From contig CACYCD010000120.1 in assembly GCA_902772755.1 (NCBI GenBank), positions 1 to 11,209 of the forward strand: a DNA stretch of 11,209 bases, in the 5' to 3' direction. The translations under genes were made by a program, and so were the position numbers. Of this stretch, positions 6,029 to 11,209 are shown piece by piece. How positions within the stretch are numbered: position 1 is the first letter of the stretch; each line of letters starts with the position of its first letter. Under the pieces are notes generated by a model that saw nothing but the letters and a program-made list of their open reading frames with translations, was not told the DNA's origin and ran no database searches. The stretch comes from an uncultured Ruminococcus sp. (lineage in GTDB: Bacteria; Bacillota; Clostridia; Oscillospirales; Acutalibacteraceae).

Positions 6029-6652
6029 TTATACCGATTTCATTTTCTTTGAAATCACTATCTCGACACGATCGTTTCTGATTCCGACAGAAACATCATC
6101 GGCAATATTGGCAACAATAGACCTTTCCAGCTCGTCCCATTCCTCAACGCACTCGCTGTCCTTCTTGCCGGCTATCGCACCCTTATATTCCGCTAGACTG
6201 AAGCTGTTGCCTTTTACAGAAGAGAGCATACTGTGCATAGCTATGGAGGCATAATCGGACAGACCGATATCCTCACTGTCATCAACAGCGTTATTGTAGC
6301 TGTAACGGTACATCTCCACAATATCCTTTATCTTGCCCATAATACCCTTGGCAGCTGCGTTTTTTCCGTCTGTAGATGCTTTGATGAGCTTCTCCCTCTT
6401 TTGGATATCGGGGTTTTTCAGCTCTGCTGTAAGGCAGATTCGGCAAATGCTGTTCTGATACTCAATTTGATACTCTGCATCAAAATCTCCGCCTATCTGA
6501 GCCACCATACCAAGCAGTTCTTCCGTAAGCAGACGGATCTGCAGCTTGCTTTTTTGAGGAAGCTTTACATAACTGCAAAAACGATCCATCTCGGCAAAAG
6601 TCTCTTCTCTGCCTTTGCCCATATTATTGACATAAACCTTGTTTGAAATCAT
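6029..6652 (-). CDS. Degenerate GHKL/RsbW-like protein (anti-sigma-kinase position), catalytic motifs not evident
   Basis: This 207-residue soluble protein follows the STAS gene, the place normally held by an RsbW/SpoIIAB-type serine kinase. Parts of its layout resemble that fold: KLQIRLLTEELLGMV (36-50) looks like the helix of an N-box, but the Asn is absent; strands follow at 62-77; a GKNAAAKGIMGKI segment (96-108) sits near where glycine-rich loops occur; and the end RNDRVEIVISKK (192-203) resembles the final strand. No DxGxG or GxGLG motif is present, so ATP binding is doubtful. The GAGGTG ribosome site (6660-6665) overlaps the stop of the STAS gene. It may be a non-catalytic STAS-binding partner or a divergent kinase. 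The fold assignment is my inference, not a clear family match. Confidence 0.6.
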   Translation of the reverse strand: MISNKVYVNNMGKGREETFAEMDRFCSYVKLPQKSKLQIRLLTEELLGMVAQIGGDFDAEYQIEYQNSICRICLTAELKNPDIQKREKLIKASTDGKNAAAKGIMGKIKDIVEMYRYSYNNAVDDSEDIGLSDYASIAMHSMLSSVKGNSFSLAEYKGAIAGKKDSECVEEWDELERSIVANIADDVSVGIRNDRVEIVISKKMKSV

Positions 6653-6663
6653 AGCTTAACACC

Positions 6664-6960
6664 TCATTCAATACACAAAACTTCGTCCAGACCTGTTGCC
6701 TCAAATATCTCCATAACAAGCTTGGAGGGATTTTTGACTACCATTGCACCGGGACGGTTGAATTTTTTCTGTGAAGATAACAATACACGAAGTCCTGCGG
6801 ATGAGATGTATTCCAGAAGAGTTAAGTCAAATACAAGCGTATTTACACCCTCAAGGGAGCTTTCCAGTTCCTTGGCAAGCTCGGGGGAAGAATTTGTATC
6901 AAGTCTGCCCACGGGAGATACTATCAGCTTGTCGCCCTCTGTTCTTTTGTTGATGATCAT
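6664..6960 (-). CDS. STAS-domain protein, anti-sigma-factor-antagonist type
   Basis: This 98-residue single-domain protein has the SpoIIAA/RsbV fold signature: an N-terminal strand pair ending VGRLDTNSS (17-25), a helix with ELAKELES (27-34), the strand TLVFDLTLLEYIS (41-53) and the loop ISSAGLRVLL (52-61). Ser54 aligns with the phosphorylated serine of SpoIIAA, Ser53 replaces the usual Asp and Ala55 the following Ser. It should cycle between phosphorylated and free forms, with the membrane phosphatase of the same operon as the natural eraser. ATG 6960 has a GGAGAAA ribosome site (6967-6973). It is the first gene after the promoter at 7040-7068. Confidence 0.92.
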   Translation of the reverse strand: MIINKRTEGDKLIVSPVGRLDTNSSPELAKELESSLEGVNTLVFDLTLLEYISSAGLRVLLSSQKKFNRPGAMVVKNPSKLVMEIFEATGLDEVLCIE

Positions 6961-7039
6961 ATACTATTTCTCCGTTTCATTTGAAATTTACAGCACCAGA
7001 CTGCTGCAAAGTGCCATAGGTTTTTAAGATGCCCTATAT

Positions 7040-7068
7040 ATTATAACTTCAGTACATATTAAAGTCAA
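7040..7068 (-). promoter_or_regulatory. Strong sigma-A-type promoter of the STAS/SpoIIE operon
   Basis: On the minus strand TTGACT (7063-7068) is followed by a 17-base spacer and a perfect TATAAT (7040-7045). The transcript would start near 7033, giving a leader of about 70 bases with a small CAGCA/TGCTG hairpin (6991-7006). It fires away from the NAD operon promoter, whose -35 lies 60 bases off. Confidence 0.85.
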
Positions 7069-7128
7069 TAGTTTTGCTGGTTTTTAGAGATTTCCTGAAA
7101 TCTGTCATCAAAAATTTTTTAGAAAGTA

Positions 7129-7157
7129 TTGACTTGTTAGTAACAATGTGTTATTAT
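7129..7157 (+). promoter_or_regulatory. Promoter of the NAD salvage operon
   Basis: TTGACT (7129-7134), a 17-base spacer and TATTAT (7152-7157) form a good sigma-A-type promoter. TGT directly before the -10 (7149-7151) gives an extended TGn element. The transcript should start near 7164, leaving a leader of about 27 bases. The spacer holds the palindrome described separately. Confidence 0.85.
7134..7146 (+). promoter_or_regulatory. Candidate NrtR operator: 13-base palindrome inside the promoter spacer
   Basis: TTGTTA-G-TAACAA is a perfect 6+1+6 palindrome overlapping the last base of the -35 box and filling most of the spacer. A dimeric repressor bound here would block RNA polymerase. The first gene downstream encodes an NrtR-type regulator, a family usually autoregulated with its NAD genes. 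The assignment rests on position and symmetry. Confidence 0.6.
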
Positions 7158-7190
7158 CATATTGTAAAATTAAATACGGGAGTGATGATT

Positions 7191-8003
7191 ATGTCTGAGG
7201 AAAGCAGTTTTTTGTCGGCTTACAAGCTGTCTGATTATGAGCGTCCGTCGGTTACTGCCGATATTGTTGTGCTTAGGCTGAGAACTGAGGACAGTGAGAA
7301 TTATCGGCAAAATTCCAACACCAAGCTGTCACTGCTTCTTATTAAGAGGGGCGGTCACCCGTTCAAGGACTGTTGGGCTTTACCGGGGGGATTTTTGAAC
7401 CCTGATGAGACCATAGAGCAATGTGCGTTGAGAGAGGTCGAGGAAGAAACCTCCCTGAAGCCTGCTTCTCTTATGTCCATAGGGCTTTTCAGTGAACCAA
7501 AGAGAGACCCCAGAGGCTGGATCATTTCAAATGCTTTTGTATCAGTGTTAGGCTCGGATAAGGTCGAACAGCAATCCGGAGATGACGCTAAGGATGCACA
7601 GTGGTTCGATGTGAGCTTTGAACAGGATAATGAGGATATTTTTCATCTGAATCTAAGCTACAGAGATACTGAGCTGAAAGCCACTCTAAAAGAGGAAAAC
7701 AGCGATTTCGGAATGACCTCCTTCAGCATTATTGACAGCGGAGAGCTTGCATTTGACCATGCAAAGATCATAGCTAAGGCACTTACGGCACTCAGAAACA
7801 GTGCAAAGGATTTTGAGGTAATTTTTGATTTTCTGCCTGAAAAATTTACACTGACCGAACTGCAGAACGTGCAGGAAACAATTATGAATATCTCAATCCT
7901 TTCTGCCAATTTCAGGCGGAAGGTTGCGGGCTATGTTGAAGAAACAGATGAATACACACAGGGTGCAGGTCACCGCCCTGCAAAGCTTTACAAAAAAAGA
8001 TAG
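7191..8003 (+). CDS. nrtR: NrtR: Nudix-related transcriptional regulator of NAD metabolism
   Basis: This 270-residue protein joins a Nudix domain (about 20-160) to a C-terminal winged helix (about 208-270). The Nudix box starts GGFLNPDE (66-73) and ends REVEEETSL (81-89); the RExxEE acidic residues are kept, but the usual Gly near its end is Ser88. The C-terminal part shows FTLTELQNVQE (219-229), NFRRKV (240-245) and HRPAKLY (261-267), the NrtR hallmark. Family members repress NAD genes, and ADP-ribose bound to the Nudix domain releases DNA. ATG 7191 is chosen because GGGAG (7178-7182) lies eight bases upstream; in-frame GTG 7182 and ATG 7185 overlap or crowd that site, and longer frames would start upstream of the promoter. 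Nicotinamidase follows after 11 bases, so regulator and regulated genes share one transcript. Confidence 0.92.
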   Translation: MSEESSFLSAYKLSDYERPSVTADIVVLRLRTEDSENYRQNSNTKLSLLLIKRGGHPFKDCWALPGGFLNPDETIEQCALREVEEETSLKPASLMSIGLFSEPKRDPRGWIISNAFVSVLGSDKVEQQSGDDAKDAQWFDVSFEQDNEDIFHLNLSYRDTELKATLKEENSDFGMTSFSIIDSGELAFDHAKIIAKALTALRNSAKDFEVIFDFLPEKFTLTELQNVQETIMNISILSANFRRKVAGYVEETDEYTQGAGHRPAKLYKKR

Positions 8004-8014
8004 GAGATTTATTT

Positions 8015-8539
8015 ATGAAGCATTTTTTGGTTGTAGTTGATATGCAGAAGGATTTTGTTGACGGAGCTTTGGGTACAAAGGAAGCCGAGGCGATCGTTCC
8101 CAACGTTGTAAAGAAAATCGAGAGCTTTGACGGCGAGATCTTTGCGACTATGGACACGCATTATGAGAATTATCTGAATACGGCAGAGGGCAGACATCTG
8201 CCTGTTCCCCACTGCATAAAGGGTACGGACGGTTGGCAGCTTGATAAAGCCGTTGCTGCAGCACTTGAAAAGAAGGGCTATACCGCTGTCGAAAAAACGA
8301 CCTTTGGCTCAACAATGCTGCCGAACAACCTTATGAAGTCAGCAGGAGGGTTCGATTTTACTGTTGAGCTGATCGGCTTATGCACGGATATCTGCGTTGT
8401 CAGCAATGCTCTGCTGTTAAAAGCTATTTTTCAGGAGATCGATATTTCTGTAGATTCCGCCTGCTGTGCCGGTGTTACGCCCGAAAAGCATGAGGCAGCT
8501 CTTGAAACCATGAGAAGCTGTCAAATAGATGTTCGATAA
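8015..8539 (+). CDS. pncA: Nicotinamidase (isochorismatase-like hydrolase family)
   Basis: This 174-residue cysteine hydrolase should deaminate nicotinamide to nicotinate, the first salvage step. The catalytic triad is readable: Asp9 (VVVDMQKDF), Lys94 (VEKTTFGS) and Cys127 (GLCTDICVVSN). The likely metal ligands include Asp47 and His49 (MDTHY) and His66. Isochorismatase-like proteins vary in substrate, but the position between nrtR and NAD synthetase, in an operon that also encodes nicotinate phosphoribosyltransferase, makes nicotinamide much the best candidate. AGGAG (8002-8006) overlaps the nrtR stop codon and sets ATG 8015. Length is normal for the smaller members of the family. Confidence 0.9.
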   Translation: MKHFLVVVDMQKDFVDGALGTKEAEAIVPNVVKKIESFDGEIFATMDTHYENYLNTAEGRHLPVPHCIKGTDGWQLDKAVAAALEKKGYTAVEKTTFGSTMLPNNLMKSAGGFDFTVELIGLCTDICVVSNALLLKAIFQEIDISVDSACCAGVTPEKHEAALETMRSCQIDVR

Positions 8540-8552
8540 GGAGAGATTTAAG

Positions 8553-9278
8553 ATGTTCAATGCGGAAAAGGTTAAAAACGACTGCGTGCAGTGGATACGC
8601 AATTTTTTTGAAGAAAACGGGAATGGCTGTAATGCAGTTGTCGGTATTTCGGGAGGAAAGGACAGCTCGATCGTTGCGGCACTTTGCGTTGAAGCACTTG
8701 GCAGGGACAGGGTCATAGGAGTGCTTATGCCCTGCGGAGAACAGGCTGATATCGATATGGCACTGCTTCTTGTCAATACGCTTGGAATAAAACACTATAT
8801 CGTTAATATCAAGGATGCGGTTGAGGGCTTAAAAAACAGTATACCGTTTGAGCTGTCAAACCAGAGTACCGTTAATCTGCCTCCACGTATCCGTATGTCA
8901 ACTCTGTATGCTGTTTCACAGTCACACAACGGACGTGTTGCCAACACCTGCAACCTATCCGAGGACTGGGTGGGATATTCAACACGCTACGGCGATGCCG
9001 CCGGTGATTTCAGCCCCTGCTCTAACCTCACGGTTCAGGAGATGAAGCAGATAGGCAGACTGCTCAACCTGCCCGATGTGCTGGTTGATAAGGTCCCGAT
9101 AGACGGCTTGTGCGGAAAGACAGACGAGGACAACCTCGGCTTTACCTATGCAGAGCTTGACAGGTATATCCGTGAGGGAGTTATAGATGATAAAGAAAAG
9201 AAAGATAAAATCGACCGCCTGCACAGGATAAATCAGTTCAAGCTGGAGCTTATGCCTGCTTTTGTTCCCGAAATATAG
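8553..9278 (+). CDS. nadE: NH3-dependent NAD+ synthetase
   Basis: This 241-residue enzyme amidates nicotinate adenine dinucleotide to NAD+ using ATP and ammonia. The ATP pyrophosphatase P-loop GISGGKDSS is at 31-39. Further family segments are NTCNLSEDWVGYSTRYGD (131-148), which lies over the substrate, and GLCGKTDEDNLGFTYAELD (185-203). There is no N-terminal carbon-nitrogen hydrolase domain, so it needs free ammonia rather than glutamine. I place the start at ATG 8553, because AAGGAG (8538-8543) lies ten bases before it; an in-frame ATG at 8529 would overlap nicotinamidase and has no clear ribosome site. It lies 13 bases after pncA and 6 bases before the adenylyltransferase gene. Confidence 0.94.
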   Translation: MFNAEKVKNDCVQWIRNFFEENGNGCNAVVGISGGKDSSIVAALCVEALGRDRVIGVLMPCGEQADIDMALLLVNTLGIKHYIVNIKDAVEGLKNSIPFELSNQSTVNLPPRIRMSTLYAVSQSHNGRVANTCNLSEDWVGYSTRYGDAAGDFSPCSNLTVQEMKQIGRLLNLPDVLVDKVPIDGLCGKTDEDNLGFTYAELDRYIREGVIDDKEKKDKIDRLHRINQFKLELMPAFVPEI

Positions 9279-9284
9279 GTGCCT

Positions 9285-9839
9285 ATGGATAACAAGACAT
9301 TTGACCTTGGCATAATGGTGGGACGATTTCAGACGTTTCACAAGGGTCACGAGTATATGATAGACAAGGCAGTGGGCGTCTGCCAAAGAGTAGGTATTTT
9401 CATAGGCTCTTCTCAGGAATCCGGAACACAGAAAAACCCGTATACATACCAAGTGCGTGAAAGTATTTTGCGTAAGGTTTTCGGAAACAATATAGATATT
9501 TTCCCTCTTCCTGATATCGGTGTGGGAAATAATTCTAAATGGGGAGACTATGTTCTCGAAAATGTTAAACAGCATTACGGCAAATCCCCTGACCTGCTGA
9601 TCTCAGGTAAAGAGGAACGCAGGATAAGCTGGTTTGACAGTGTTGAGGGGAATATGACAGCCGAGCTGTATATACCAAAGGTAATTGAAATATCCGCCAC
9701 TCAGATGCGTGAGTATTTGATAAAAAATGATATGGTATCCTGGAAAAAGTACACAAATCCTTTGCTCTGGAATGAGTTTGATGAACTCAGGGAAGCTGTG
9801 CTTTGCTCTATGGATAACACAAAAACTGACAGTATTTAG
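9285..9839 (+). CDS. NadR-type nicotinamide/nicotinate mononucleotide adenylyltransferase
   Basis: This 184-residue nucleotidyltransferase has the HxGH superfamily signature GRFQTFHKGH (13-22) at its start and ISATQMR (136-142), the ISxTxxR adenylation motif, near its end. The form resembles the adenylyltransferase domain of NadR and archaeal NadM more than classical NadD. It carries no ribosylnicotinamide kinase domain and no helix-turn-helix. In this operon it would adenylate NaMN to NaAD, the missing step between the phosphoribosyltransferase and NAD synthetase, though NMN may also be used. The start is uncertain: ATG 9285 has only a weak AGG (9277-9279) overlapping the nadE stop, and GTG 9279 is an in-frame alternative adding two residues. 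Translation may depend on coupling to nadE. Confidence 0.85.
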   Translation: MDNKTFDLGIMVGRFQTFHKGHEYMIDKAVGVCQRVGIFIGSSQESGTQKNPYTYQVRESILRKVFGNNIDIFPLPDIGVGNNSKWGDYVLENVKQHYGKSPDLLISGKEERRISWFDSVEGNMTAELYIPKVIEISATQMREYLIKNDMVSWKKYTNPLLWNEFDELREAVLCSMDNTKTDSI

Positions 9840-9848
9840 GGGGAAATG

Positions 9849-11042
9849 ATGAAATTATCACCGATCGTAATTTCTTTGCTTGATACCGATCTGTATAAAT
9901 TCAATATGGATCAGGTCATCTTTCACAAGCACACCGACCTGTGCGGACAATACTTTTTTAAGTGCCGAAACAAGGGTGTGGTGTTTACAAAAGAAATGAC
10001 TGAAGAAATAGAGGCTCAGATAGATCACCTCTGCACACTTAGATTCACAAAAGATGAGCTGGACTATCTGCGTTCGATTCGATTTATCAAGAATGACTAT
10101 GTTGAGTTTTTAAGACTGTGGAGACCTATCAGGGATTATGTCAAGGTATCCCGTTCGGACAGCGGTGAGCTTAAAATAGTTGTAGACGGTCCGCTGTTTT
10201 CGGCAATGCAGTTTGAGATATATCTGCTTGAAATTGTAAATGAAGTTTACTTCCGTATGCAGTATGACTACAAAGAGCTGCTGGCTTCGGCAAAGGAAAA
10301 GCTTGACAAAAAAATAAAAGCTCTCAATGACGGCACCTATACCTTCAAATTTGCAGAATTCGGAGCGAGGAGAAGGCTGTCAAGAGAGTGGGAGGACATT
10401 GTTATTAAGCGTCTTGCCACAGAAACAGACAAGTGCATAGGCACGTCAAATGTGTACTTTGCAATGAAATACAATTTAACTCCTATTGGTACCTATGCAC
10501 ACGAATATGTTCAGATGTATCAGGGAATCGACAGGATTCCGCTTGCATACACAAATCACTATGCGATGCGTGACTGGTATGACGAGTATCTTGGTGACAA
10601 CGGTACCGCACTCACCGACACCGTGACCACCGACCTTTTCCTTATGGACTTTAACCGCTCAATGGTGAACAACTACACGGGAGTTCGCCACGACAGCGGA
10701 GACCCCTACGAATGGGGCGAAAAGATGATACGCCACTACAAGAGCTATGGTGTTGACCCCAAGACAAAGCTGCTGCTGTTCAGCGACAGTCTTGACTTTG
10801 ACAGGGCACAGGCACTTTATGACTATTTCAAGGATAAAACGAAGGTCAGCTTTGGCATAGGCACATTCTGCTCAAACGATACCTTTGCCGATGCACTGAA
10901 TATTGTTATAAAGCTTCAATATGTAAACGGCAGACCTGTGGCAAAGCTCTCCGACACACCGGGTAAGGCTATGTGCAAAGATGAAAACTATCTTGAATAC
11001 CTCCGCCGTTCGGTAGCATTCAGACTTGACAGAGAAAAATAA
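9849..11042 (+). CDS. pncB: Nicotinate phosphoribosyltransferase
   Basis: This 397-residue protein converts nicotinate and PRPP to NaMN, with ATP hydrolysis driving the reaction in the family. It begins with LLDTDLYKFNMDQVIFH (10-26), the family N-terminal signature. GTSNVYFA (198-205) and PIGTYAHEY (212-220) follow; the His of AHE (218) matches the phosphorylated histidine region of enterobacterial PncB. RHDSGDPYEWGEKM (285-298), FSDSLDFDRA (314-323) and FGIGTFCSND (335-344) form the phosphate-binding side of the barrel. Length is normal for PncB. Two ATGs are adjacent (9846 and 9849); I prefer the second, because AGGGGG (9838-9843) then lies five bases upstream. It is the last gene of the operon, followed by a terminator. 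Confidence 0.95.
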   Translation: MKLSPIVISLLDTDLYKFNMDQVIFHKHTDLCGQYFFKCRNKGVVFTKEMTEEIEAQIDHLCTLRFTKDELDYLRSIRFIKNDYVEFLRLWRPIRDYVKVSRSDSGELKIVVDGPLFSAMQFEIYLLEIVNEVYFRMQYDYKELLASAKEKLDKKIKALNDGTYTFKFAEFGARRRLSREWEDIVIKRLATETDKCIGTSNVYFAMKYNLTPIGTYAHEYVQMYQGIDRIPLAYTNHYAMRDWYDEYLGDNGTALTDTVTTDLFLMDFNRSMVNNYTGVRHDSGDPYEWGEKMIRHYKSYGVDPKTKLLLFSDSLDFDRAQALYDYFKDKTKVSFGIGTFCSNDTFADALNIVIKLQYVNGRPVAKLSDTPGKAMCKDENYLEYLRRSVAFRLDREK

Positions 11043-11053
11043 TATTACATCAG

Positions 11054-11094
11054 TAAAAAAACGAGGAAGAGCTTTTTCTTCCTCGTGATTTTTT
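11054..11094. terminator. Bidirectional terminator after the NAD operon
   Basis: A perfect 10-base stem (11061-11070 ACGAGGAAGA with 11077-11086) has loop GCTTTT. It is followed by GATTTTTT on the plus strand and, read on the minus strand, by seven T residues (11054-11060). It should stop both the NAD operon and the convergent Mini-ribonuclease III gene, whose stop codon is at 11102-11104. Confidence 0.9.
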
Positions 11095-11101
11095 GTTCCA
11101 T

Positions 11102-11209
11102 TTATTCTATAAGCATCTTGAACAGCTGTTCAAGACGGTTGCTCCGATCGCCCAGATACAGAAATCCAAACAGAGCCTCCAAGCCTGTAGCGGTGTGATA
11201 ATCTGCAAC
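11102..11209 (-). CDS. mrnC: Mini-ribonuclease III, C-terminal fragment
   Basis: Only the last 35 residues plus the stop codon are in the window; the rest lies beyond the right edge. The visible part reads DYHTATGLEALFGFLYL (3-19), the second conserved helix of an RNase III catalytic domain in the form typical of Mini-III, with the acidic Glu11 as metal ligand, then a short amphipathic helix NRLEQLFKMLIE to the end. There is no double-stranded RNA-binding domain after it, which fits Mini-III rather than full RNase III. In Firmicutes this enzyme trims 23S rRNA precursors. The fragment is short, so the call depends on one motif and the C-terminal position. Confidence 0.72.
   Translation of the reverse strand, partial: VADYHTATGLEALFGFLYLGDRSNRLEQLFKMLIE

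Noticed and set aside
7074..7190. N-terminal extension of the nrtR frame to an ATG at 7074
   Set aside because: That start lies upstream of the -35 and -10 boxes, so the extension would not be transcribed; it also lacks a ribosome site.
8979..9575. Long open frame on the minus strand (198 codons) opposite nadE and the adenylyltransferase gene
   Set aside because: It lies across two well-supported plus-strand genes and its translation looks like a random shadow without motifs.
1..11209. CRISPR arrays, tRNA or rRNA genes, insertion sequences, att sites
   Set aside because: No regularly spaced repeats, cloverleaf sequences, transposase-like frames or terminal repeats were seen on reading.

Overview
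The window looks like chromosomal DNA of an anaerobic Firmicute, most likely a gut Clostridia of the Ruminococcaceae/Oscillospirales type. This placement is an inference from gene content and style: moderately AT-rich DNA, strong GGAGG-type ribosome sites, TTGACA/TATAAT promoters with 17-base spacers, a superoxide reductase, a small alarmone synthetase next to a two-component system, a SpoIIE/STAS module and Mini-ribonuclease III. No mobile element, CRISPR array, tRNA or rRNA was seen.

Layout, left to right. (1) The window opens in the N-terminal part of an ABC-F ATPase gene on the minus strand (1-237). (2) Divergent from it is a monocistronic superoxide reductase gene (465-827). It has a strong promoter and a leader that can fold into a compact three-stem junction. 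The protein keeps all five ligands of the catalytic iron but has lost the cysteines of the N-terminal desulforedoxin site. (3) A terminator and a short spacer precede a plus-strand operon (1099-3692) encoding a small (p)ppGpp synthetase, an OmpR-family response regulator and a HAMP-less histidine kinase. It ends in a bidirectional terminator whose loop holds the kinase stop codon. (4) A convergent minus-strand operon (6960 down to 3723) encodes a STAS protein, a degenerate GHKL/RsbW-like protein, an unknown membrane protein and a membrane-anchored SpoIIE/PP2C phosphatase. This looks like a self-contained partner-switching signalling module. (5) Divergent from it is a five-gene NAD salvage operon (7191-11042): NrtR regulator, nicotinamidase, NH3-dependent NAD synthetase, NadR-type nucleotide adenylyltransferase and nicotinate phosphoribosyltransferase. 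A 13-base palindrome between its -35 and -10 boxes is a candidate NrtR operator. (6) A bidirectional terminator separates it from the 3' end of a Mini-ribonuclease III gene on the minus strand (11102-11209).

The NAD genes cover the whole route nicotinamide -> nicotinate -> NaMN -> NaAD -> NAD+ in one unit, probably repressed by its own first product and relieved by ADP-ribose, as known for the NrtR family. The items most worth a second look are the structured leader of the superoxide reductase gene, the stress module with a kinase-like protein that seems to lack kinase motifs, and the candidate NrtR operator.
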